Part shown: in pieces, positions 9,281 through 18,669 of the stretch
Layout: the number at the start of each line of letters is the position of its first letter
Position numbering within the stretch: position 1 is the first letter of the stretch
Source of the DNA: Aerococcus urinaehominis
GTDB lineage: Bacteria > Bacillota > Bacilli > Lactobacillales > Aerococcaceae
Length of the DNA stretch: 64,000 bases
NCBI RefSeq assembly: GCF_001543245.1
Contig: NZ_CP014163.1
Span: 1,718,387 to 1,782,386 of the forward strand
Reading direction: 5' to 3'
Made by a program: the position numbers and the translations under genes
The notes under the pieces: model-generated
What the model was told of the DNA's origin: nothing
Databases searched by the model: none
Seen by the model: the letters and a program-made list of their open reading frames with translations, nothing else

Positions 9281-10234
9281 TTGAAATGGTTAATTAAACA
9301 CTTTATTGAGCTAATAGTCACATTGTTAGCAGCTTCTTTGATTATCTTTATGCTATTAAGACAGATTCCAGGAGACCCCCTAGTGCGACTTTATAGTCAA
9401 AGTGGTGGGTTAGCAATTGACCAAGTGATTCAAAGTCAAGCTTTACAAGAACATAAAGATGCTTTGGGCATGAATTTGCCTTTAATCACTCAGTATTGGC
9501 ATTGGCTTTATGATATTTTACATTTTGATTTTGGCTAGTCTATATTAACTGGAGAATCTATACTTGCTAATATAAAAATGTTTTTACCACAGTCACTATT
9601 ATTAGCAAGCGTTTCTACTATTTTTGTAGTGATTATTGCAGTTGCTGGAGCATGGATTGGTGTGTACTACGTTAATGAGTGGCCTGATAGAATCTTAAAA
9701 GTCCTAACTATATTGGTTCGCTCTCTTCCTTATTTTGCGGTCGCAATTGCTTGTTTAATACTGTTTACTGTAAAATGGCCGATTTACCAATTATTAACAG
9801 GCACTATTTGGCAACGCTTGTGGTTGCCGACGCTTGTGATTATGTTTACTTCAAGTCCTGTGATCATGCGCCAAATTTACCAACGTTTATTGGAAGAGAT
9901 GACTAAACCTTATATCACTAACTATATGATGATGGGTTTTTCAAGGAAACAAGTTATGTGGCGCGCCTTAATGAATGCTAGGTTACCTATATTAACATTA
10001 GTGGGTATATACTTTTCTCAGTCAATTGGGGGTATGGTTGTCACGGAAGAAATATTTGCGTGGTCTGGTTTAGCTAAATATGGTTTGGAAGGTATCATGG
10101 CTCAAGACTATCCGATTATCCAAGCTTATATGGTTGTCGTTCTTGCGATTGTAATTATTTTTAATCAAAGCTTAGAACTATTTTATCCTCTAATTAATCC
10201 AAGGCTTAAAGGGGGATTAAAGCATGCAGTGTAA
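9281..10234 (+). pseudogene. ABC permease (DppB/NikB-type), interrupted by in-frame TAG
   Basis: First inner-membrane permease of the transporter, with an N-terminal helix and RQIPGDPL, the conserved segment of DppB/NikB proteins. It starts at TTG 9281 behind GAGAAGG. The frame is cut by TAG at 9536-9538 (HFDFG, stop, SILTGESILANI) and continues in frame to 10234, through the EAA-like loop (YMMMGFSRKQVMWRALMNA). Together 317 codons plus a stop give the normal family length. DFGYS or DFGxS is common here in relatives, so the stop probably replaced a Tyr, Gln or similar codon. It overlaps the next permease by 11 bases. Confidence 0.8.
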
Positions 10235-11069
10235 AGGTAAATTATTAGCATTGCTAGGATTAGGTTTATTAGTAATTATGTGCTTATTGTTCACCATGGC
10301 TCCAATGATTACCCCTTACAACCCTTTATTGAATGATTCGAGTCAGGCATTTTTACCACCTAGCTGGCAACATTTATTTGGCACAGACCATTTTGGTCGT
10401 GATATTTTTTCACGAATTCTTTATGGAGGCAGACTAACAGTATTTTTAAGTTTCGTAAGCATGCTTTGTGCTGCCACAATTGGCGTTTTTTTTGGTGCCA
10501 TTAGCGCTTATTTTAGTGAACACTGGCCCGATCGCTTGATTATGAGGTTATCAGATATTTTACTAGCAATGCCTTATATTGTTTTAGCCATGTTAATTTC
10601 AACTGTTTTTGGTAGAGGTCTAACGCAATTACTAGTTTTGGCTATTGCAGTATGGTGGGCGCCCTTCGCTAGGCTCAGTCGTGAATTGATTTTAGAAGAC
10701 AGTATCGATGAACGTGTATTAGCTGCCAAAGTGTTAGGTGCTAATCCGTTACAGTTATTTTTTAAAGAGATCCTCCCCAACTTATTGACGCCTATCACTG
10801 TACAGATGACTTTTGAAATGGCAAGTATGATTGCTTCTTTAGCAACGGTGTCTTTTTTTGGCATGGGCGCACAACCACCACAGCCAGAATGGGGAGGCAT
10901 GCTAGCTGATGCTAGGCCTTACATGATGCAGGTGCCCCAACTTTTAATTTGGCCAATTTTAAGTATTTTTACCTTAATTGTTGCGCTTAATCTACTAGGA
11001 GAGGGGCTTAAAGCCCTTTATCAACCTTATCACCTTGTTTCTTTTGGTGAGGAGGTAAAAGATGACTGA
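10224..11069 (+). CDS. ABC permease (DppC/NikC-type)
   Basis: Second permease of the nickel/peptide-type importer, 281 residues, the only intact gene of this transporter. The N-terminal helix is followed by the DppC-family signature HLFGTDHFGRDIFSRILYGG, and the EAA loop (AAKVLGANPLQLFFKEILPN) contacts the ATPase. About six membrane segments are visible. The start overlaps the end of the upstream permease and the stop overlaps the ATPase start by 8 bases, the usual tight operon layout. Without its partners it is unlikely to form a working importer. Confidence 0.85.
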   Translation: MQCKGKLLALLGLGLLVIMCLLFTMAPMITPYNPLLNDSSQAFLPPSWQHLFGTDHFGRDIFSRILYGGRLTVFLSFVSMLCAATIGVFFGAISAYFSEHWPDRLIMRLSDILLAMPYIVLAMLISTVFGRGLTQLLVLAIAVWWAPFARLSRELILEDSIDERVLAAKVLGANPLQLFFKEILPNLLTPITVQMTFEMASMIASLATVSFFGMGAQPPQPEWGGMLADARPYMMQVPQLLIWPILSIFTLIVALNLLGEGLKALYQPYHLVSFGEEVKDD

Positions 11070-12554
11070 ACCAATTATAGAAGTAAAGAACTTGACAATT
11101 TCCTATATGTCTAATCAAAGCAAAGTTACTGTCTTTAAAAATATTAATTTCCAGGTTTATGCTGGGGAGCGAGTAGTCCTTCTCGGGCCTTCAGGAGAAG
11201 GTAAATCGACCTTAATAAATTTTTTGATGGGCGTTTTACCTGACAACATGATGATTGAAAGCGGCAGTTATTACTTTTTAAATGAAGCTGTATACGAATC
11301 AGGTAAGTATCAACCTATTATAAAGACGATGCGTGGTCGGGAAATCGGTCTAATTATGCAAGATGCAATGCTAACTCTAAATCCTAATCGAAAAGTAATA
11401 GATATTTTTAGGGAAGTAGCTAGGCAGCATGTTATATGTTCCGAATCACAGATTGAAAAAAAGTTAAGCGTTTATTATCATTTTTAAATATTAGTTCTCC
11501 AGATGATGTTTTAGCTTCCTATCCGTATCAGCTTAGTGGGGGGCTGTGCCAACGTGTTAGCATTGCTTTAACTTTATTTTGCCAGGTAAAAATGCTACTA
11601 GCTGATGAACCAACTTCTGCTTTAGACCCAACTAGCTGTCAACAAGTTATTGAATTGTTGAAGCAGTTATCAAATGATATGAGCCAGCTGATTATTACTC
11701 ATGATTTATTTTTTGCCCAGAAAATCGCTGACCGGATAATTGTTCTTGACAAAGCTATGCTGTCAACAGCGGACACAGATATATTTTTTAATCAGCAAAA
11801 AAATACTATAGGTCAATCAATGACAAATCATGCTAGTGAATTTAAGGCGACAGCATCAGTAGATGTTCCTGAAACTGAAATTATATTGAAAATATCAGAG
11901 CTAAATAAGTCCTATAATAATCGAAAAATTATAGATAATCTATCATTAAATATACACTATGGAGAAGTTATAGGATTAATAGGTGAATCTGGTTGTGGCA
12001 AATCAACTCTAGTTAAGTGTGTCATGGGCCTAGCTCATCATGTTACGGGGAATATTTACTTTGAAGGGCAGAATTTAAATGCTTTGTCATCTGGTGAACG
12101 CCGCCAATACGCTAGTAGTATGCAGATGATATTTCAAAATGCACGTGGTGTATTAAATCCAAAAAAACGCATCATTGATATAGTCTGTGAAGGTTTAAAT
12201 TATCAAAAAAAATATCGAAAGTCTGAACGTAATCATTATGCTAAAAAATATCTTAAGCTAGTTGGTTTAGCGCAAAAACATTGGCTAAAAAAACCGCCTC
12301 AATTAAGTACTGGTCAATGCCAAAGAGTTGCTTTGGCGCGGGCGTTAGCAGTTGAGCCGAAGTTCCTTATTTGTGATGAAGCAACCTCCGCACTTGATTT
12401 AAAAGAAGCCGTGAAACTACTAAATATATTAAAAAAATTATCGGAAGAAGAACAATTAACTGTTTTATTAGTAAGCCATGATTATTACCTCCTAAACAAT
12501 TATTGTCATCGTGTTGTTCAATTGAACGAAGGCACGATAAAGGAGGTGAGATAG
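11062..12554 (+). pseudogene. Fused tandem ABC ATPase (NikD-NikE/DppD-DppF type), frameshifted
   Basis: Single gene holding both ATPase subunits of the importer. Domain 1 has Walker A GPSGEGKST, signature LSGGLCQRVS and Walker B LLADEPTS. Domain 2, after a linker, has GESGCGKST, LSTGQCQRVA and FLICDEATS. Domain 1 is broken after IEKKLSVYYHF: the frame shifts at the run of five T at 11481-11485. Restoring one T gives a continuous reading through LNISSPDDVLASYPYQLSGG into the second half. A one-base slip in a homopolymer is the simplest cause. A fused NikDE/DppDF-like polypeptide is itself less common than two genes. It lies 54 bp upstream of ureA. Confidence 0.82.
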
Positions 12555-12608
12555 GCAAAAAATTAAATGCTTATTATATTTATCTATTAAAAGAAAGAAG
12601 GTATTCTT

Positions 12609-12911
12609 GTGAAGCTTACAAGTAGAGAACGCGACAAATTACTTATTGTAGTAGCAGCTGAAGTTGCTCGTAGAAGAAGAGCTAAGGGAATTAAATTAAA
12701 TTATCCTGAAACAATCGCATTGATTACTGACGAAGTAATGGAAGGCGCTAGGGAGGGTAAAACTGTGTCCGAACTAATGTCTTATGGCGCAACTATTTTA
12801 TCTGAAGACGATGTCATGGAAGGTATTGGATCGATGATTCCGGATATTCAAGTAGAATGTACTTTCCCTGATGGTACTAAGTTGGTAACAGTTCATCATC
12901 CAATAAGATAA
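12609..12911 (+). CDS. ureA: Urease gamma subunit
   Basis: Structural subunit of the nickel urease that hydrolyses urea to ammonia and carbamate in the cytoplasm. It has 100 residues, the standard UreA length, opening [20 protein letters not shown] with later [20 protein letters not shown], both family hallmarks. The start is GTG with GAAGG upstream. It is the first gene of an intact ureABCEFGD operon placed immediately behind the damaged transporter operon, and the whole stretch is AT-richer than its surroundings. Confidence 0.97.
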   Translation: MKLTSRERDKLLIVVAAEVARRRRAKGIKLNYPETIALITDEVMEGAREGKTVSELMSYGATILSEDDVMEGIGSMIPDIQVECTFPDGTKLVTVHHPIR

Positions 12912-12924
12912 GGGGGGTTAACAG

Positions 12925-13260
12925 ATGATTCCAGGAGAATATTTTTATAGTGATACACCGATAACTTTGAATGAGGGGTGTCAAACCAAAACCATTAAAG
13001 TAATTAACACTGGTGATCGTCCTGTCCAAGTAGGATCACACTATCACTTTTTTGAAATTAATAGAGATATGAAATTCGATCGTCAAGCTGCCTTTGGCTA
13101 TCGTTTAAATGTGCCTGCTGGTACAGCGGTACGTTTTGAACCACAGGATGAAAAAGAGATCGAATTAGTTGAAATTCGAGGTAACCGTGAAGTATATGGC
13201 CTAAACAATAAGACCAACGGTAAGCTAGATATGATAGAATTGGGGGCCTATGATGAGTAG
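12925..13260 (+). CDS. ureB: Urease beta subunit
   Basis: Structural beta subunit, 111 residues, usual length. [18 protein letters not shown], then [19 protein letters not shown] and the [16 protein letters not shown] segment are typical of UreB. GGGGGG serves as ribosome site 8 bases upstream. The stop overlaps the ureC start by 11 bases. Confidence 0.97.
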   Translation: MIPGEYFYSDTPITLNEGCQTKTIKVINTGDRPVQVGSHYHFFEINRDMKFDRQAAFGYRLNVPAGTAVRFEPQDEKEIELVEIRGNREVYGLNNKTNGKLDMIELGAYDE

Positions 13261-14965
13261 AGAAATTTCTAGAAAACAGTATGTTGATCTCTACGGACCA
13301 ACAACTGGCGATAAGGTACGCTTAGGTGATACAGATATCATTATTGAAGTAGAGAAAGACTACACTAACTATGGCGATGAGTTAGTCTTTGGTGGAGGCA
13401 AGGTCGCCCGTGAAGGTATGGGGATGGATTCTCGTATTTTACGTTCAGACCAGGTACCTGATGTTGTGATTACTAATGCTTTAATCCTTGATTATACTGG
13501 TATTATTAAGGCTGATGTAGCCATTCGAGATGGAAAAATCCAAAAAATTGGTAAAGCTGGAAACCCGGGCACAATGGATAAAGTCGACATTGTTTGTGGG
13601 AATGCTACAGAAATTATCGCTGGTGAAGGACGAATTCTAACCGCAGGCGGTATTGATACTCATGTCCATTTTATCTCACCGGAACAAGCTGATGTCGCTC
13701 TTGAAAGTGGTGTAACTACTCTATTTGGTGGTGGGACTGGTCCAGCAGCTGGCACCAAAGCAACCACATGTACACCAGGTGCTTGGAATATTGAACGTAT
13801 GTTACAAGCTGTTGATGGATTACCTATTAATGTTGGTTTACTTGGAAAAGGTAATGGTGCGGTAACAGCCCCACTAGCTGAACAGATTGAGGCAGGTGCA
13901 GCTGGTCTGAAAGTCCATGAAGACTGGGGAGCAACCTTTGCTGCTATTGATAATTCGCTAAAAGTTGCAGATGAGTATGATATTCAAGTAGCGATTCATA
14001 CGGATACACTAAATGAAACAGGATTTGTAGAACGGACCGCTGAAGCTATCGGTGATCGTGTCATTCACACCTTCCATACTGAGGGTGCTGGGGGTGGTCA
14101 TGCGCCAGATATTATTAAATTAGCTAGCTTACCAAACGTTTTACCGGCATCAACTAACCCAACAATGCCATATACAACGAATACACTAGATGAGCACTTA
14201 GATATGTTAATGGTATGCCACCATTTAAATCCAGATATTCCAGAAGATGTCGCTTTTGCGGATTCTCGTATCCGTAAAGAAACGATTGCAGCCGAAGATA
14301 TTCTTCAAGATATGGGTATCTTTAGTATTATGAGTTCTGACTCTCAAGCAATGGGTCGTGTCGGTGAAGTTATTACCCGTACTTGGCAAGCAGCAAGTAA
14401 AATGAAAATGCAAAGGGGACCGTTACCAGAAGAAACTGGTGATAATGATAACTTCCGTGCTAAACGGTATATTTCAAAATACACTATTAATCCAGCATTG
14501 GCTCAAGGCATTGCGGACTATGTTGGCTCAGTTGAAGAAGGTAAATTTGCTGATCTCGTTTTATGGGAACCAGCTTTCTTTGGTGCCAAACCAGAATTAG
14601 TGATTAAAAGTGGTATGGTTGCAGTTTCAGAAATGGGAGATTCAAATGGTTCAATTCCTACGCCACAACCAGTTACTTATCGCCATATGTATGGCGCATA
14701 CGGTGAGGCTTTAGCTAAATCTTCCTTTACCTTTGTTTCTGAGGCAGCGCAACATAATAAAATTAAAGATAAATATAATTTAAGGAAAGAGACATTACCT
14801 GTCCACGGCATTCGTAATCTAACTAAAAAAGATATGAAATTTAATGATGCAACCCCAAGACTCGATGTTGATCCGCAAACCTATGAGGTCAAAGTAGACG
14901 GTAACCCTGTTACCTGTGAACCGGTTGATGTCTTACCGTTAGCTCAACGCTACTTCTTATTCTAA
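13250..14965 (+). CDS. ureC: Urease alpha subunit (catalytic)
   Basis: Catalytic subunit with the dinuclear nickel site, 571 residues. Visible metal ligands: the DTHVHF motif (His138, His140), the lysine that is carbamylated in [10 protein letters not shown] (Lys221), the histidines in IHTDTLNE and [15 protein letters not shown], and the aspartate in [12 protein letters not shown]. The active-site flap histidine lies in MVCHHL. All are intact, so the enzyme should be active if nickel and accessory proteins are supplied. Two in-frame ATGs (13250 and 13253) can both serve as start. Confidence 0.98.
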   Translation: MMSREISRKQYVDLYGPTTGDKVRLGDTDIIIEVEKDYTNYGDELVFGGGKVAREGMGMDSRILRSDQVPDVVITNALILDYTGIIKADVAIRDGKIQKIGKAGNPGTMDKVDIVCGNATEIIAGEGRILTAGGIDTHVHFISPEQADVALESGVTTLFGGGTGPAAGTKATTCTPGAWNIERMLQAVDGLPINVGLLGKGNGAVTAPLAEQIEAGAAGLKVHEDWGATFAAIDNSLKVADEYDIQVAIHTDTLNETGFVERTAEAIGDRVIHTFHTEGAGGGHAPDIIKLASLPNVLPASTNPTMPYTTNTLDEHLDMLMVCHHLNPDIPEDVAFADSRIRKETIAAEDILQDMGIFSIMSSDSQAMGRVGEVITRTWQAASKMKMQRGPLPEETGDNDNFRAKRYISKYTINPALAQGIADYVGSVEEGKFADLVLWEPAFFGAKPELVIKSGMVAVSEMGDSNGSIPTPQPVTYRHMYGAYGEALAKSSFTFVSEAAQHNKIKDKYNLRKETLPVHGIRNLTKKDMKFNDATPRLDVDPQTYEVKVDGNPVTCEPVDVLPLAQRYFLF

Positions 14966-14982
14966 GCAATAAAGGAGGCACT

Positions 14983-15432
14983 ATGTTAATTACTGAAATC
15001 CAAGGGAACTTAAGAGATAAATCTGGTTCTGATCATAAACATCAAGAATTAGTTTATGTTGAAAACGAGAACCTAGCTAGACGTTTACATCATTTAACGA
15101 CTGATCACGGCAATGAGATAACTGTTAAGCTATCTCGTGGTGACCATCTCCATGTAGATGATATCTTATTCGAGGATGATAATAATCGAATCGTTGTTAA
15201 AGTACTTGAAGAAGACTGCATTGTGATTAGACCTACTAGTATTCATGATATGGGTATCATTGCTCACAATTTAGGAAATCGTCATCTACCAGCTCAATTT
15301 ATGGATGATGCGATGCTTGTTCAATATGACTACCTTGTAGCGGAGCTATTAGATAAAGAGGGTATTCCATTTACAAGGGAAAAAATTAATCTACCTGAAC
15401 CATTTAGACACGTGGATCATCGCCATGTCTAA
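14983..15432 (+). CDS. ureE: Urease accessory protein UreE (nickel chaperone)
   Basis: Nickel-binding metallochaperone that delivers Ni to the UreG/UreF/UreD-apourease complex. It has 149 residues with an N-terminal domain and a C-terminal metal-binding domain (NLGNRHLPAQF is the conserved GNRH-type segment), ending in a short His-containing tail RHVDHRHV rather than a long poly-His tail. AAAGGAGG precedes the ATG. It overlaps ureF by 8 bases. Confidence 0.93.
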   Translation: MLITEIQGNLRDKSGSDHKHQELVYVENENLARRLHHLTTDHGNEITVKLSRGDHLHVDDILFEDDNNRIVVKVLEEDCIVIRPTSIHDMGIIAHNLGNRHLPAQFMDDAMLVQYDYLVAELLDKEGIPFTREKINLPEPFRHVDHRHV

Positions 15433-16108
15433 TGCATTATTATTACTCCAAATGAGTGACTCAAATTTTCCAATTGGGTCTTTTAGTCACTCATTTGGAT
15501 TTGAAACGTATATGATGGCAGGTAAGATTAATAACGCAGATGAATTTGCCAAATGGTTGGATACTTATTTATATGATCAAGTTGTGTTAAGTGATGGTTA
15601 TGCTGTGGCCCGCGTAGTTGAAGCCTTAGACAATCATGATTTAGCATCTGTATGTGCGTACAATGAACAATTAAATGCTTTACTATCGCCAAAAGAAGTC
15701 CGAGATGCTAATTTACGCATGGGCAGGCAATTCTTAAAGCTAGCTAAACAACTACATAATGATGAGACGCTAGACGCTTATCAAAATCTTATTAAAGAAA
15801 AGCGAATATCACCGCATCAAGCTATTGTATATACTTTGCTAGCGCATAACATTGGTGTTGATCAGAAGACGACGATTGAGACCTATTTAATGAATATGCT
15901 TATTTCGATTGTACAAAATGCTGTTCGGGGTATTCCAATCGGACAAGTTGCAGGGCAACGCTTAATCTTCTCTTATCAAGATTTGATTTCTAAGTGGTCA
16001 TTAGAATTGATTGAAAATGTAAATGTACCTTTTGGTGTAGCAAGCCCTGGGTTAGAAATTGCTCAGATGCAGCATGAATTTTTACGAGCAAGAAACTTTA
16101 TGTCGTAA
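15425..16108 (+). CDS. ureF: Urease accessory protein UreF
   Basis: All-helical GTPase-regulating accessory protein for urease metallocentre assembly, 227 residues. The N-terminal segment LLLLQMSDSNFPIGSFSHS is the UreF hallmark, and SPGLEIAQMQHE at the C-terminus is also conserved. It is translationally coupled to ureE. Confidence 0.94.
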   Translation: MSNALLLLQMSDSNFPIGSFSHSFGFETYMMAGKINNADEFAKWLDTYLYDQVVLSDGYAVARVVEALDNHDLASVCAYNEQLNALLSPKEVRDANLRMGRQFLKLAKQLHNDETLDAYQNLIKEKRISPHQAIVYTLLAHNIGVDQKTTIETYLMNMLISIVQNAVRGIPIGQVAGQRLIFSYQDLISKWSLELIENVNVPFGVASPGLEIAQMQHEFLRARNFMS

Positions 16109-16130
16109 GTAAGAAATGGAGGCGTCTTAA

Positions 16131-16748
16131 ATGGATGCAATTCGTATTGGAGTAGGAGGACCAGTTGGTGCAGGAAAAACCTTTTTGATTGAACAACTGG
16201 TCAAAGAATTAAAAAATGATATTAGTATAGCTGTCGTTACTAATGATATATACACTAAAGAAGATGCTAATTATCTAATTAATACTGGTGTTTTAGAGGC
16301 GAATCGTATTGTTGGGGTTGAGACTGGTGGCTGTCCTCATACAGCAATACGTGAAGATCCTTCAATGAATGAAGCAGCCATTGAAGACTTAGAAGCAGCC
16401 TTTCCAGATGTCGAACTGATTTTTGTAGAGAGTGGTGGTGACAACTTAGCCGCTACTTTTAGCCCAGAATTAGTTGATTTAAGTATTTATATCATTGACG
16501 TTGCTCAAGGTGAAAAAATCCCACGTAAGGGTGGTCAAGGTATGATTAAATCTGATTTATTCATTATTAATAAAATTGATTTAGCGCCACATGTTCATGC
16601 TGACTTATCGATTATGGAGAGTGATGCTAAGAAATATCGTGGGGATAAGCCGACTATCTTTACAAATCTGCAAGATCATACTGGTTTAGAACAAGTAATT
16701 GATTGGGTGCGTAAGCATGCTGTGATTGGGGACAAAAATGGGGACTAA
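16131..16748 (+). CDS. ureG: Urease accessory GTPase UreG
   Basis: SIMIBI-class GTPase that drives nickel insertion into urease. It has 205 residues with P-loop GPVGAGKT at 10-17, the metal-binding Cys-Pro-His in [11 protein letters not shown], and the guanine-specificity NKID in the segment [18 protein letters not shown] is the ribosome site. Confidence 0.96.
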   Translation: MDAIRIGVGGPVGAGKTFLIEQLVKELKNDISIAVVTNDIYTKEDANYLINTGVLEANRIVGVETGGCPHTAIREDPSMNEAAIEDLEAAFPDVELIFVESGGDNLAATFSPELVDLSIYIIDVAQGEKIPRKGGQGMIKSDLFIINKIDLAPHVHADLSIMESDAKKYRGDKPTIFTNLQDHTGLEQVIDWVRKHAVIGDKNGD

Positions 16749-17562
16749 GGGAATCCTTAAGGTTAGTGTTAAGCAAAAAGGAGACCGAACGGTTCCTGAC
16801 TATACTTTTTCTCAAGGTCCATTACGTGTTGTTAGGCCCCACTACCTTGATAACCAAGGGACACTTACTTATTTTATGCTTAATCCAGGTGGTGGGTATT
16901 TAGATGGAGATGAATATCAGATTGAGGCCTTAGCAAAAAGAGGGACGCGATTCAATTTAACAACCCAATCAGCCACTAAAGTTTACAAAACGCCAAGTCA
17001 ACCTGTTTATCAAAAAACCCTTCTTCGTGCTGAAGAAAATAGTTTATTAATTAATATTAATGATCCGATTATTGTTTATAAAGATGGTTCATACATTCAG
17101 GAACAAGAAGTTCATTTACATGCTGGTGCCTCATTTATGAATTCGGAAATTATTACGCCTGGATGGGATCCTGAGCAGAAGGGGTTTAGTTATCAGCTTA
17201 TTGATTTAAAATCAAAAATTTATGTAGATAGCCAACTTATCAGTATGGATAGACTCTATTTATCACCTGGTCAAATGCAGGTGGGGAGCTTTGGACGACT
17301 GGAGGGACATAGTAAATTAGCTACTATTAGCCTAATAGCGCCGCCTTATGATACAGAACGTATTAGTCTTCTTCACGATTACCTGCAAAGAAAATTTCCT
17401 AATCTTTATTTTGGTATATCATTACTTCCTATTAATGGATATACCATTCGTGCTTTAGCTAACCAAACTCAAGATTTAGAAGCTTTAGTACGCACATGTT
17501 ATTTTGACTTATTGCAAGAAGAAGATCCTGGTGCTCATATTCCTCTATTTAGAAAGTATTAG
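16738..17562 (+). CDS. ureD: Urease accessory protein UreD (UreH)
   Basis: Scaffold protein that binds apo-urease and UreF. It has 274 residues from the ATG at 16738, preceded by GGGG. The upstream in-frame TTG at 16726 is less likely. Typical features are the [13 protein letters not shown] motif and [12 protein letters not shown]. It overlaps ureG by 11 bases and completes the accessory set EFGD. Confidence 0.93.
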   Translation: MGTKGILKVSVKQKGDRTVPDYTFSQGPLRVVRPHYLDNQGTLTYFMLNPGGGYLDGDEYQIEALAKRGTRFNLTTQSATKVYKTPSQPVYQKTLLRAEENSLLININDPIIVYKDGSYIQEQEVHLHAGASFMNSEIITPGWDPEQKGFSYQLIDLKSKIYVDSQLISMDRLYLSPGQMQVGSFGRLEGHSKLATISLIAPPYDTERISLLHDYLQRKFPNLYFGISLLPINGYTIRALANQTQDLEALVRTCYFDLLQEEDPGAHIPLFRKY

Positions 17563-17573
17563 TGGTGATTGAT

Positions 17574-18473
17574 ATGCATAGATCTTATAAAGCTAATCAA
17601 TATTTTGACTTTTTCAATAACTATAGTCAGGTACTATTAATTGAGAATTGGCTTACGGGAGCGCTAGTTTTTCTAGCTATCCTTATCAGTTCTCCCTTAT
17701 CTGCCTTTCTTAGTTTGGTAGCAGTATTAACTAGTCTATTAGTGGCGCTCAAGTGGTCTAGTATTCCTTCATCAGATATTAGTGCAGGTCTATTAGGTTA
17801 TTCCTCTGTACTGACTGCTATCTTTATTAGTCAACACTACGATTTTTGGCTAGGTATCATATTATCTATGGGTGTAGGAATTTTGAACGTAGTAATTTCT
17901 TACTATTTTGGAAATTATTTTGGCAAGAAAAATTTACCAATCTTAACGCTACCCTTTATATTGATGACATGGCTATTAGTTTTATGGTCTCAGCATAGTG
18001 GTGTAGACCATTGGACTAACCAAACACTTACAAGTAGTATTAACTATTTCAGTCTTTCCAACTTCTTCATTGGTGGCATAAAAGCTTTTGGAGAAATATT
18101 TTTACTGGATCATATTACTGCTAGTTTATTAATTTTAATTGGTATATTAATTGATCAAAAAATGCGCACAGTGAAAATGATTCTATCTCTTATATTAAGT
18201 CTTTTAGTGGCCTATATAGTAGGAGCTGATGCCAATAGTCTGACTTTGGGTTTGTATAGCTACAATACTATCTTAGTAGTGCTATCTTTAGAACAATTAG
18301 ACATGTTGCGGTCAGGTTGGACTTGGATAATATTGACACCCCTGGCTACTGTTTGTTTGGATTTTATGTTGGGCTATATTTTGAGTCTAGTTAATCTACC
18401 GCTTTTAACAATACCATTTGTAATCGCTTGTTATCTTTTCATATTTTTTCAGAAAAAGATAAGTAAAGAATAG
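17574..18473 (+). CDS. Urea transporter (UT family)
   Basis: Membrane channel of the bacterial/vertebrate UT family that lets urea enter for hydrolysis. It has about 299 residues with many hydrophobic segments; the paired UT signatures are visible as GYSSVLTAIF and NLPILTLPFILMTW, repeated in weaker form in the C-terminal half (LGLYSYNTILVVLSLE and LPLLTIPFVIACY). The ATG at 17574 was chosen over the GTG at 17562, which has no ribosome site. It closes the urease operon and is followed by a terminator. Confidence 0.88.
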   Translation: MHRSYKANQYFDFFNNYSQVLLIENWLTGALVFLAILISSPLSAFLSLVAVLTSLLVALKWSSIPSSDISAGLLGYSSVLTAIFISQHYDFWLGIILSMGVGILNVVISYYFGNYFGKKNLPILTLPFILMTWLLVLWSQHSGVDHWTNQTLTSSINYFSLSNFFIGGIKAFGEIFLLDHITASLLILIGILIDQKMRTVKMILSLILSLLVAYIVGADANSLTLGLYSYNTILVVLSLEQLDMLRSGWTWIILTPLATVCLDFMLGYILSLVNLPLLTIPFVIACYLFIFFQKKISKE

Positions 18474-18512
18474 TTAGTAGATAATTAAAAATATATATTG
18501 CTAGTAGGGTCT

Positions 18513-18540
18513 CCCCAACCAGATTTGGTTGGGGTTTTCT
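18513..18540 (+). terminator. Terminator of the urease operon
   Basis: CCCCAACC/GGTTGGGG stem with an AGATTT loop, followed by TTTTCTTG. It marks the end of the AT-rich segment. Confidence 0.92.
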
Positions 18541-18551
18541 TGTTGTAAAAT

Positions 18552-18605
18552 TTTACAAAAGACTCACACTAAATTTACTGGAAATTAACAATGGCTTCGT
18601 ATACT
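18552..18605 (+). promoter_or_regulatory. PhoP-box promoter of the cell-wall phosphatase gene, right copy of the 40-bp repeat
   Basis: Hexamers TTTACA 18552, CTCACA 18563, TTTACT 18574 and TTAACA 18585 are 11 bp apart, as in Bacillus PhoP tandem half-sites. A -10-like TATACT follows at 18600-18605, 9 bp after the last hexamer. In phosphate-starvation promoters PhoP replaces the -35 contact, which fits. The gene controlled encodes a secreted phosphatase. The 40-bp block is the near-identical partner of 7461-7500. Confidence 0.65.
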
Positions 18606-18669
18606 GGATTTAAACAAGAAATGACTCAAGGGCAACCTATAGCCCTGGTTTTTTAAAATGGAGGAAATG

